DNA of 64,000 nucleotides from Bog-793 sp963823945 (GTDB taxonomy: Bacteria; Actinomycetota; Acidimicrobiia; Acidimicrobiales; Bog-793). The position numbers were made by a program, and so were the translations under genes. Shown in pieces: positions 8,790-15,981 of this stretch. Numbering within the stretch: the first letter of the stretch is position 1; every line of letters starts with the position of its first letter. A model generated the notes under the pieces. That model was not told the origin of the DNA. It searched no databases and worked only from the letters and a program-made list of their open reading frames with translations. The DNA lies in contig CAWGNK010000014.1 in the NCBI GenBank assembly GCA_963823945.1, forward strand, positions 248,001 through 312,000, written 5' to 3'.

Positions 8790-9200
8790 CTCGCTACCTC
8801 CGTGTTCGGCGACCCGCCAGGGTCGCTGTGTACTGCGGCACCTTCAGTTCCCAATTTCTCCACTAACCACAACAGACACAGCTGGCACGGCAGTCAATCC
8901 CGATTCAGCTGCCTCATATGTCACGCCTAACGGCGCATTGGAGGAATTTGTTGAGGGGCGGGACCCGCAACTCGCGCTGCGAACGACGAGGTCACTGCAC
9001 GTGGCGGTGCCGACACACTGCGTGGACTTTGCTCAATGCGCGAGTCGTCGAATCGCCAATGGGCGCGCCGAAATTGCGGCGGCGGTGTGGGCCGACCCGG
9101 GCCTATCGGGCGGTCGGCCCGTCCTCGAGGAGGTCCGTCAGCGCGCCGGGGCCGTCCTGCCCCGGCGCAGCCGGAGGCGGCAGCGCATCAGACGCGCAAA
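8790..9200. other. Leader and intergenic region of TasA-like gene
   Basis: About 410 bp between the TasA-like gene and the terminator of the next gene. It holds the ribosome site at 8797-8801, the leader hairpin at 8809-8826 and presumably the promoter. No gene is supported. AT content is higher around 8860-8950 than in the flanks. Confidence 0.45.
8809..8826 (-). promoter_or_regulatory. 5' leader hairpin of TasA-like gene
   Basis: GCGACCC (8809-8815) pairs perfectly with GGGTCGC (8820-8826) over a 4-nt loop, 7 nt upstream of the Shine-Dalgarno on the minus strand. It could stabilise the mRNA or modulate ribosome access. Confidence 0.4.
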
Positions 9201-9225
9201 GGCCCGGCCCCTAACGGGCCGGGCC
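9201..9225 (-). terminator. Perfect 10-bp hairpin after surface-protein gene
   Basis: GGCCCGGCCC (9201-9210) and GGGCCGGGCC (9216-9225) form a perfect stem with loop CTAAC, 15 bp past the stop of the 9241-9897 gene, followed on that strand by TTT. Confidence 0.75.
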
Positions 9226-9240
9226 CTGGCGTTGGCGGTG

Positions 9241-9897
9241 TCAGGCCGCCGTTGGACGGCGGCGGTTCATGCGGAACAACAAAACCGAGCCGATGGCCAG
9301 GACCGCGAGCGCTGTCCCGACCGCCGGGTCAAAGGGTGTGTCGACGCTGCCGAAGGGCACCTGCCAGACGACTTGGTCCCCGTCACCGTCCCCGTCGTAA
9401 GCGGTGAGCGTCACGGTGTAGAGCTTGTTCTGCTGGAGCCCGGTCGCCGGGACGGTGAACGAGAGCTCCCACAGGCAGTCCGACGTCCCGAAGACACAGC
9501 CTGTGGGGTAGTTCGCCTGGTTCCCAGCGTTTGGCCCCGAACCCGCGTACTGCGGGTTGTAAGCGAACAGCCCGTCGGAGGGGATCTCCGTGATGGCTGT
9601 CGCCGTCACGGGGAGCGACTCGTCGACCCCCGGCCCCGTGAGGACGGCATCGACCGTGGTGCCGAGACCGTTCTCATCGAGGAAGTAGACGGTGGTCGTC
9701 GTGCCGATCGCCGGCGAGGTGGGCGTCGTGCCGGCGAATCCGAGCAGCGACTCACAGCCGTTCGTGAGCGTGCAGCCCGAGTTCGCCGAGAGAACGCCCG
9801 CCGACGTGGACAGGCCGGCAGAGACCGCGAAGCCGAGAACCGTCGCGAACAGCACGACGGCCGCCCCCCCGACGATTCTCTTGCGTCGCCTTCTCAT
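9241..9897 (-). CDS. Surface protein with C-terminal membrane anchor
   Basis: 218 aa. A strongly basic start (MRRRRKR) and hydrophobic core form a signal peptide, the mature beta-rich domain contains two pairs of Cys, and the C-terminus is a single transmembrane segment (about 195-210) followed by RMNRRR. This is the layout of a sortase substrate, but no LPxTG-like motif precedes the segment, so it is probably a plain tail anchor. A PATGLQQNKLYTVTL stretch looks like an Ig/FN3 beta-sandwich. It is preceded by an AAGGA ribosome site and followed by a strong hairpin. Family not recognised; likely displayed on the outer face of the membrane. Confidence 0.65.
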   Translation of the reverse strand: MRRRRKRIVGGAAVVLFATVLGFAVSAGLSTSAGVLSANSGCTLTNGCESLLGFAGTTPTSPAIGTTTTVYFLDENGLGTTVDAVLTGPGVDESLPVTATAITEIPSDGLFAYNPQYAGSGPNAGNQANYPTGCVFGTSDCLWELSFTVPATGLQQNKLYTVTLTAYDGDGDGDQVVWQVPFGSVDTPFDPAVGTALAVLAIGSVLLFRMNRRRPTAA

Positions 9898-9920
9898 CTC
9901 ATGTGCCGTCCTTCAGATCC

Positions 9921-9976
9921 CGCCTGGCCGCGCCCTCGGGCGCGGCCAGGCGAGGGGGACCGACCGGAGTCGGTCC
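9921..9976 (-). terminator. Double hairpin between two surface-protein genes
   Basis: First, GGACCGAC (9957-9964) pairs with GTCGGTCC (9969-9976), 8 bp past the stop of the 9984-10490 gene. Then two perfect 15-nt arms at 9921-9935 and 9938-9952 form a very stable stem. No U-tract; GC-rich tandem hairpins like this terminate or attenuate transcription in actinobacteria. Confidence 0.7.
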
Positions 9977-9983
9977 GAGGGAC

Positions 9984-10490
9984 CTAGGAAGCAGCCGTGG
10001 CGGCGGCGCGCCGAACGCTGCGCCGGTGCTGCTGGTAGATGAGGACCCCACCGAGGAGCAGTGCGACCGGGATCGCGCCAATCGCGCCGATCGGGGTCGG
10101 CGAGCCGCAGGAGCCCGCGCTCGGCGTGGTGACCCAGATGCCGGGCGAGTTGGAACCAGAGTTGGCGCCGCCGGACTCAACAGTGAGGATCTGGTAGAAG
10201 TACTTCGTCGAGAGCGACGTCGTCGTGTCGGTGTAGGTCGTGCCCGTGACGCCAGTCGCCAGCGTGATGACGTCGACAGGATTGCCGTTCACGTCGGTGC
10301 CGCGGTTGATCGTGTAGGTGACGTTCGGCGTGAGCGACGCCGTCCAGGTCAGCTTGACGCCGGAGCACGACGGGCTCGCGCCGAGGTTTGTCACCGGGTC
10401 GCAGGCGCCGGCGGAAGTCGCCGAGAACGCGACCAGTGCGAAGGTTGCGATCGCCGCGACCTTGAGGATCGCGTGCCTTCTGAGGTTCAT
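9984..10490 (-). CDS. FN3-like surface protein with C-terminal anchor
   Basis: 168 aa from the ATG at 10490, with AAGGA about 10 nt upstream. Signal peptide with an Ala-rich core to about residue 30, then one fibronectin-III-like domain: GVKLTWTASL, VTYTINRGTDV and a YFYQILTVES strand. It ends in a hydrophobic segment (GAIPVALLLGGVLIY) and a basic tail (HRRSVRR). Same architecture as the 9241-9897 protein and same domain type as the 7631-8101 protein. It follows the PIG-L gene by 59 bp on the same strand, so the two are probably one transcript that ends at the double hairpin. Confidence 0.7.
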   Translation of the reverse strand: MNLRRHAILKVAAIATFALVAFSATSAGACDPVTNLGASPSCSGVKLTWTASLTPNVTYTINRGTDVNGNPVDVITLATGVTGTTYTDTTTSLSTKYFYQILTVESGGANSGSNSPGIWVTTPSAGSCGSPTPIGAIGAIPVALLLGGVLIYQQHRRSVRRAAATAAS

Positions 10491-10549
10491 GATGGGACGT
10501 CCTTTTCTGTTGACGAATCGTGAGTGAGAACTGGGAACTGCGGAGGTTG

Positions 10550-11278
10550 TCATGACGACTGCTCTCCGTCGAGGAAACGGCGCAGCGGCGAGCCCTCGGG
10601 AGTGGTCCCGTCGCTCGAGGCGGCGTCGAGCTCGGTGAGCACGATGGCGGCACGGCTCGAGCGCTCGGCGATCACCGGGTCCCACAAGAAGCGGTGCGAC
10701 TCGAACGCCTCGGCCTCGCGCACCCGGGCCGCAAAGCCCCGATAGCGGGCCTGAGACTCCGTGGCCTCGAGGTCGACGAGGCTCCCCATCCGCAGGACCT
10801 GTGACATGTGGGCACGCAGCAGGTCGAGTTTGGGCTCGACGAGGCCGGCGATGTCGACATAGAGCGTCGGGCTGAACCCGATAGAGCTCGGCGACTCGAA
10901 GCACAGCACCCGCGAAACGCGACGGGCCGCGCCGAGCACCGCGGACGAGGTCGCCCGGTGGTCCTGGTGCGTGTCCTGCGGGGCGTGGGTGTAGACGACG
11001 TCTGGCGAGGTCGCGGCGATGACGCGTTCGATGACGCGCACCGCGTCACCGTCGGCGGGCACGGAACCGTCCAGGAAGCCTCCCCACCGCAGGTCCGCGC
11101 CGAGCAGGCCAGCCGCCTGTTCCTGCTCGCGGGTGCGCATCTGCCCGTCAGGTCCCTGGTCGCCCGTCGTCATCACGAGCAGCGTCACCGCGTCACCGGC
11201 GAGGCGGTGACGCAGCAGCGTCCCCCCGCACCCGAACTCGATGTCGTCGGGATGGGCACCGATTGCGAGAACTCTCAT
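10550..11278 (-). CDS. PIG-L family deacetylase
   Basis: 242 aa, the usual size for PIG-L/LmbE zinc deacetylases, which remove an acetyl group from N-acetylglucosamine-type groups. The metal motif AHPDD is at residues 8-12 and the second ligand set is in THAPQDTHQDH. It is shorter than MshB, and although mshC lies at the other end of the window there is no MshB-specific signature, so I leave the substrate open. It sits at the head of the surface-protein genes, which hints at a glycan role. The promoter region has a TAGGGT box and a 12-bp palindrome. AAGGAG is about 11 nt before the ATG. Confidence 0.85.
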   Translation of the reverse strand: MRVLAIGAHPDDIEFGCGGTLLRHRLAGDAVTLLVMTTGDQGPDGQMRTREQEQAAGLLGADLRWGGFLDGSVPADGDAVRVIERVIAATSPDVVYTHAPQDTHQDHRATSSAVLGAARRVSRVLCFESPSSIGFSPTLYVDIAGLVEPKLDLLRAHMSQVLRMGSLVDLEATESQARYRGFAARVREAEAFESHRFLWDPVIAERSSRAAIVLTELDAASSDGTTPEGSPLRRFLDGEQSS

Positions 11279-11314
11279 CTAACCGATGTCTCCTTGTTCT
11301 TGAGAAGTTCTGTC

Positions 11315-11344
11315 ACCCTAGCGACGGTCCTCGTCACCGGTGAC
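11315..11344 (-). promoter_or_regulatory. PIG-L promoter with overlapping operator
   Basis: On the minus strand TAGGGT (11315-11320) is a -10 box giving a leader of about 30 nt. The perfect palindrome GTCACCGGTGAC (11333-11344) falls where the -35 element would be, a position expected of a repressor or activator site. Confidence 0.45.
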
Positions 11345-11490
11345 GTTGCCCAGCAGTCGGCGACGGGTCGTCCGCCATTTCCGACAATGCGCACGAAAGG
11401 ATTAAAGCAAATCAGCAGCGTGGCGGCTAGCTCACGTAGCGTGACAATTCAGCCCATGATTGCTGGGTAGGAAAGATCACTTAGCGCGCA

Positions 11491-11529
11491 CGGCTAGCCG
11501 CTCATCGTGAGCAACGGCCCAACGGCCGT
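11491..11529. repeat. Three consecutive dyads
   Basis: CGGCTAGCCG (11491-11500, perfect palindrome), CTCA-TCG-TGAG (11501-11511), and ACGGCC-CAAC-GGCCGT (11514-11529) follow one another directly in the intergenic region. Possible terminator or part of a small RNA. Confidence 0.35.
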
Positions 11530-11793
11530 CGAGCGCCGATCGCGGGTCTCTGCCGCGGACGGGCGCTCCTCCCGGCGCCGCCCGACAGAATCCCTGATTG
11601 CCGCGTCCAGATGGGGCCAAACCGGCCGCCGCGCCGCGCAACCCCAACGCGGTTGCCGGCACGGCTCGCGCGGACCGGGAATGGGAAGGAAGTGGCGCCA
11701 GTAAGGAGATGGAGAAGGAGGCCATCGCGCTCTGCGTGACGACACAGAAAACGCGCCCCTGTGACCTGGACTTCTGTGCGGCGCCGGCTGGCA

Positions 11794-11855
11794 TGACACA
11801 AACGTGTTGACTTTGCACACAATTGAGTCAATTGCTTGCTAGCCCGTTTGTGTCA
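11794..11855. repeat. Nested inverted repeats
   Basis: Perfect 11-nt arms TGACACAAACG (11794-11804) and CGTTTGTGTCA (11845-11855) enclose a second pair TTGACT (11807-11812) and AGTCAA (11826-11831). The 40-bp interior is AT-rich for this genome. This looks like a paired regulator-binding region. Confidence 0.5.
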
Positions 11856-12319
11856 CGGACGGTATGGGCTCCACGTCCTATGCCGCGTGAACAGCACTGG
11901 GGTGTTTGCGACGACACCATTTCGGGGAGTGCAGGCTCGCGGGATTGCCCGGTTCGGCGGGGACATGCGCGCGGCACGGGCGTCGGGTATTGGAGCCGAG
12001 CGCCCCCACCTCGCCCGGCGGCGCCGGGTATTTCCGACCGCGTCCCGCAGCGTTGGTGGGTCACCGGTCGGCCCCGCGACGCGCGCCGCGATTGACGGCC
12101 CGGAGGGCCGATCACGTCGCGGCCCGAGCCGGACGCGGCGCCGAGGAGGGGGCTGGTTCCGAGCCGATGCCGGCCTGGCGAGCGAGCGGTCGCCGGGCGG
12201 GGACGATGTTCGTTTGGGGAGCCGGAGGGCGGGCCGCGGTGCGGCGCCACGGCGCGCACGGGAGGGCTACTCGCGCTGGAGCGCGGAGGAATTCCCGTCG
12301 TGGTTGCGGAGGCGATAGG

Positions 12320-14086
12320 TTGACCTCCGGCATGGCGAGGCGTTTGGACATCGAACTGACCTCCTCCCGACACGACGGCACCTGGACGTGGCGGGCCGCG
12401 GGAGCGCTCGAGCCGCGCGGGGTGATCGCCGGCCAGCTTCTCGAGGACGGGGCGAAGGTCGGCAACGTCCTGCGCGTGGAGGCGGAGGTCGAACTCGAGG
12501 GCATCACGGTCGTGTCCGTGCTGCCGCCTCGCGAGCGGGTCGAGTCCCACGAGCGGATCGAACTCGCGCCGGCAAAGTCCGAGGAGTCCGGACTCGTGAC
12601 GGCATCGCTCGTCTCGCGTTCGGGGCGTGGCGCGCGCGAGCGCCCGTTCGACGGAGCGGGCCGGACGCGCCCGCGCGAGCGGAGCGCGGCCTCCCGGCCG
12701 CGAGGCGACGTCCGGGCGCGACCCGAGGCAGGCGAACGGCGCCGCCCGTCGCGCGAACGTGGTGCCGAGTCCCGTCCCGCCCCCGACGGGCCACCGCGGC
12801 GCAGCCGCACCGCGCCGCCGCGTCCGGACCGTTTCGAGGCAGCACCCGCCGAGTCCCAGGCGCCGCTTTCGACCTTGACCCCCGCGGCGCGCCGGGCCCG
12901 TCCACGCCCCGAGCGTTTCGTGCCGGGCACGCTCCACCGCGACGAGTACTTCTCGACCCTGCCACCAGAACAACGTCCGGTGGCGGAACAGGTCGCCGCC
13001 GGTGGCATGCCGGCGGTTCGCCGCGCGCTCGCAGCCGAGCAGTCTGCGGCGCTCGCCGCTGGCCGGCCGGCCGTCGGTGGTGAGGCGATCATCGCTCTCG
13101 CCGAGCAGCTCCTATCCCCGGTTCGCCAGGCGGTGTGGCTGGACCGTGCCGAGGCGGTCGTGGCTCAGCTCGAGACGATCTCGTTGCGGGAGCTGCGGGC
13201 GACGGTGCTGGGCGCTGCGCCCCGCGACGAGCACGGGAGGGAACTGCTCGGAACGATTCGTGAAGCCCTAAAGGTCCGTCTCGCCAAGCTGCGCGTCAGC
13301 TGGGAGGGCGACATCACGCGGGCGCTCGACGAGGGTCGCGTGCTGCACGCCCTGCGGCTCTCCGCCCGCCCACCGGACCCCGGCGCGCGGATTCCCTCGT
13401 CGCTCGTCGCGCCGTTGAGCGAAGGTGCCGGCGCGGCGCTCACCACAACGAGCTCGGTCGACCGTTGGCTCGCGCTGCTCGAGGCCGCGGCGGCCTCCCC
13501 TGTGCGGCGCTCGATCAAACCGGCCGGGTTGCCGGAGGACCCGACGGGCGCGGTCCGGCACGCGGCGACCCTGGTCGCGGGCCGGATCCCCGCACTCGCT
13601 GCGCTGCTCGGACTGCCGATGCCGCCGCCGCCGCGTCCCGTCGTGGCACTTGGCGCCAAGCCGGTCGCCAGGCCACGTGCCCCGAGGGCTCGGCCGGCAC
13701 GGAGCCAGAAGCCCCCGGCGGCGGCCGTCGCGGCGCCGGAGGCGGCGACCGACGAGTCAAACGGTGCCCCCACCACGGCGCCGGTTGCCATCGCCAGCGT
13801 TGTCGTCGAGCAGCCCCAGCTCGCCGCGGGCACGATCTCGCCCGACCACGTCGCGGTCGAGCCCGTGACGATCGGCGCCGAGGGGCCCTCCCCCGGGTCC
13901 CACAAGGTGGAGCCCGACGCCGGCGAGGATGCGATCGCCGAGGCGGCCGCCACCACGGCGCCCGCCGAACCAGGGCCGTCGCCCACTGACACGGACGACG
14001 AGGCGCCGCAGGAGGAGCTGGCCGGGTCAGCCGAGCCCGATGCCGTGCCGCCGGAGCCAGTCGCCGAGGCCGTCGACGAGATCTAG
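12320..14086 (+). CDS. Large low-complexity protein of unknown function
   Basis: 588 aa from a TTG start; GGAGG (12308-12312) lies 7 nt before this TTG and 19 nt before the ATG at 12332. An ordered N-terminal region of about 65 residues is followed by a highly basic Arg/Pro/Ser linker (about 90-190), a helical domain (about 195-430) with Ala/Leu-rich helices, and an acidic Ala/Pro/Glu C-terminal tail. No signal peptide, membrane segment or motif I recognise. Basic-then-acidic disordered parts suggest binding to nucleic acid or ribosome, but this is inference. The last 60 bp overlap the convergent NUDIX gene. Confidence 0.65.
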   Translation: MTSGMARRLDIELTSSRHDGTWTWRAAGALEPRGVIAGQLLEDGAKVGNVLRVEAEVELEGITVVSVLPPRERVESHERIELAPAKSEESGLVTASLVSRSGRGARERPFDGAGRTRPRERSAASRPRGDVRARPEAGERRRPSRERGAESRPAPDGPPRRSRTAPPRPDRFEAAPAESQAPLSTLTPAARRARPRPERFVPGTLHRDEYFSTLPPEQRPVAEQVAAGGMPAVRRALAAEQSAALAAGRPAVGGEAIIALAEQLLSPVRQAVWLDRAEAVVAQLETISLRELRATVLGAAPRDEHGRELLGTIREALKVRLAKLRVSWEGDITRALDEGRVLHALRLSARPPDPGARIPSSLVAPLSEGAGAALTTTSSVDRWLALLEAAAASPVRRSIKPAGLPEDPTGAVRHAATLVAGRIPALAALLGLPMPPPPRPVVALGAKPVARPRAPRARPARSQKPPAAAVAAPEAATDESNGAPTTAPVAIASVVVEQPQLAAGTISPDHVAVEPVTIGAEGPSPGSHKVEPDAGEDAIAEAAATTAPAEPGPSPTDTDDEAPQEELAGSAEPDAVPPEPVAEAVDEI

Positions 14087-14425
14087 GTCCGGCACGGACC
14101 CCAGCGCGACAAAGCAGGCCTCCTCGGCGTCACTTCCCGCCCGGGGGTCCTCATGGCCCTCCCGCGAGGCCAGGAAGTCGCAGATCACGAACTTCTCTTC
14201 GGGGGTCACGATCTCGGTGGTGCCGAGAAGGTCGCCGATCGTGAGCGTGAGCCCCGTTTCCTCCCGCGCCTCGCGCGCCGCAGCCTGCCGAAGCGTCTCG
14301 CCGGGCTCGACGTGGCCTCCGGGGAGTGACCAGCGCCCCGCACCGGGGTCGTGGCGGCGTCGCACGAGGAGGATGGTGCCGTCCTCGACGTCGACGACGC
14401 CGACACAGAGCGACGGCGCCGTCAC
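14027..14425 (-). CDS. NUDIX hydrolase
   Basis: 132 aa, a single Nudix domain cleaving a nucleoside diphosphate linked to another moiety. The Nudix box GX5EX7REUXEEXGU is intact: GGHVEPGETL followed by AAREAREETGL, residues about 36-59. No second domain points to a specific substrate; MutT-like or ADP-sugar pyrophosphatase activity are the usual options. Its 3' end overlaps the last 60 bp of the convergent 12320 gene, so the transcripts are antisense to each other there. Confidence 0.88.
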   Translation of the reverse strand: MTAPSLCVGVVDVEDGTILLVRRRHDPGAGRWSLPGGHVEPGETLRQAAAREAREETGLTLTIGDLLGTTEIVTPEEKFVICDFLASREGHEDPRAGSDAEEACFVALGSVPDLDLVDGLGDWLRRHGIGLG

Positions 14426-14666
14426 GGCGCGGGCTCGCGGGCGAGCCGGCGTGGCACGACCGAAAAGCGTGTTCGCAAGCTCATCTCCCCAAGAGCCGAC
14501 TTGGCAACGACGTCACCCGACGCGGCCGACGCCTCGGCCGCCCGGGGGGGCGGGTGGTCGCGCGCCGGACGAGCCTGGCGAGGATAGTTTCGCAGCCCCG
14601 ACGCCCCCGAGGCGCGCCTCGACGAGGGCGATCGCCGGTGCGCCGAGGCACCGGCCGCCTTCGCCG

Positions 14667-15134
14667 CTACCGGCCTCCGTCGCCGAGCAGCTGGCCGATC
14701 CGGGTGAGCACGGTCCGCCGCGCCCGGTGGTCCATCTCGTGGGACCGCACCGCGACGAGCTCTTGCCGGGCGAGTCCGGGCAGGCGCGCCACGATCTCTG
14801 CCGCCGTCAGGTCGTCGTACCCCGGGATCGGCAGACCGGGCCCGGCCTCGGGCGCGTCGGCGGCCGACTCGGGCGATCGCGCAGCCGGGGCGCGGTCGGG
14901 CGGCCGGCGGACGAAGGCCTCGGCGCGCCGCCTGGCCGAGTCCGCTGCCAACTTCCCCAGCATCTGGGCGACGGCGAGGCGCGGCCCGAAGCGCTCGCGT
15001 CCGCGGCGCACGAGTTCGGGCAGCTCGTCGGCGATGGCGACGACGGCGCCGAGCGGTGCCCAGAGCGCGTAATCGATGAGATCGTCGGCGAGGCCGCGCG
15101 CCTCGTCGCGGCGATCGCTCCCCGGCCTGGTCAC
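14667..15134 (-). CDS. Conserved actinobacterial helical protein
   Basis: 155 aa from a GTG. Two helical regions: an N-terminal amphipathic stretch rich in Arg and Ala, and a C-terminal module that begins IPGYDDLTAAEIVARL and continues through a Leu/Arg-rich helix. That C-terminal module recurs at the end of several actinobacterial proteins of unknown function. The start overlaps the stop of the DUF4193-type gene upstream by the GTGA arrangement, so translation is coupled. Confidence 0.7.
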   Translation of the reverse strand: MTRPGSDRRDEARGLADDLIDYALWAPLGAVVAIADELPELVRRGRERFGPRLAVAQMLGKLAADSARRRAEAFVRRPPDRAPAARSPESAADAPEAGPGLPIPGYDDLTAAEIVARLPGLARQELVAVRSHEMDHRARRTVLTRIGQLLGDGGR

Positions 15135-15592
15135 ACGCAGTCCCGGCAGAGCTTGCGCCGACGGTCGGCGAGCTGGGTCTGGCTCTTCACGAGGAAGCAG
15201 GACTGGCAGACGAACTCGCCCGGCTGCTTGGGGAGCACGCGCGTCGTCCCGTCGACCCGGTCCTCGGCGTCGGTGGCCTCGGTGTCCTCCTCGTCTGGCT
15301 CGTCGGAGACGACGAGCCGTTCTTTCAGGATGACGTCGAGGCTCGCCTCGACGTCATCGTCGTCGAGGTCCTCCTCTTCCTCCTCGAGCTCGACGAGCGG
15401 TTCCTCGCCCTCGGCGACGACCGCGTCGGGGTGGGCGACGTCCCCGAGCTCGTCCTCGTCGACGAGGTCCTCGGCTACCAGCTCATCGATGCCGAGGTCG
15501 TCCTCTTCGAGGAGTTCCTCGTCAGGTGGCTCCTCGAGCTCACCCTCGGCGAGAGGGTCCGGCTCGAGGTCGCCGTCGGCATCGCTCGGCAT
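15131..15592 (-). CDS. DUF4193-type acidic zinc-ribbon protein
   Basis: 153 aa. The start is placed at the ATG at 15592 because GAGGAG lies 4 nt upstream, and the extra upstream codons are unlike the family. Most of the protein is extremely acidic (long Glu/Asp runs), followed by VILKERLVV and a C-terminal zinc ribbon with PGEFVCQSCFLVK and LCRDC, a four-Cys site. This order matches the small actinobacterial DUF4193 proteins. Function is unknown; the acidic arm and zinc ribbon suggest a nucleic-acid or transcription partner. It has the clearest vegetative promoter in the window. Confidence 0.8.
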   Translation of the reverse strand: MPSDADGDLEPDPLAEGELEEPPDEELLEEDDLGIDELVAEDLVDEDELGDVAHPDAVVAEGEEPLVELEEEEEDLDDDDVEASLDVILKERLVVSDEPDEEDTEATDAEDRVDGTTRVLPKQPGEFVCQSCFLVKSQTQLADRRRKLCRDCV

Positions 15593-15981
15593 CAGGCTCC
15601 TCAGTTCCTTTCCCAGTGGCCCCGGTCCACCGCCCACGGCGGTCGCGTCCGTCCCAGAAGGTGCTTGGGCGCGGTCACTATACGGCACATCTCCGGGCTT
15701 TCAACGGTCATCGGGGCGGCGATTCCCTCCCCGGCGAGGAGGTGGCGAATCTGCCGCGCGGGGGCGCCGGCAGGGACAGGTCCAGGGAACCTTTGGCACC
15801 GTCCTCCGCGTCCGCCCGAACGCGGGTCGCCTCGTGGGGCGAATGACGTTCTCTACTCGGCTCCCTGGACCACGTCCTGCGCAACTGCCCCGCCGAGACC
15901 ACCCGGAGCGACTGACGGAGGCTCCCGAAAAGGTGCCTGAACCGCGGGACCCACCTATTCATGCACCCGACGGACCCGGAG
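15593..15981. other. Intergenic with DUF4193-type promoter
   Basis: About 390 bp downstream of the ThyX-like gene and upstream of the DUF4193-type gene. It holds the promoter at 15677-15704 and a leader of about 78 nt; nothing else is evident. Confidence 0.5.
15677..15704 (-). promoter_or_regulatory. Sigma70-like promoter
   Basis: On the minus strand TTGAAA (15699-15704), a 16-nt spacer and TATAGT (15677-15682) closely match the vegetative consensus. Transcription would start near 15670 towards the DUF4193-type gene. Confidence 0.75.

Larger units (their letters stand above)
11279..12319. other. Long structured intergenic region
   Basis: About 1 kb between the PIG-L gene and the 12320 gene. 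Visible structure: the PIG-L promoter and palindrome (11315-11344), three consecutive dyads at 11491-11529, and nested inverted repeats at 11794-11855. Open frames here are Arg-rich with no ribosome sites or family resemblance, so I call no gene. A small RNA is possible. Confidence 0.4.
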
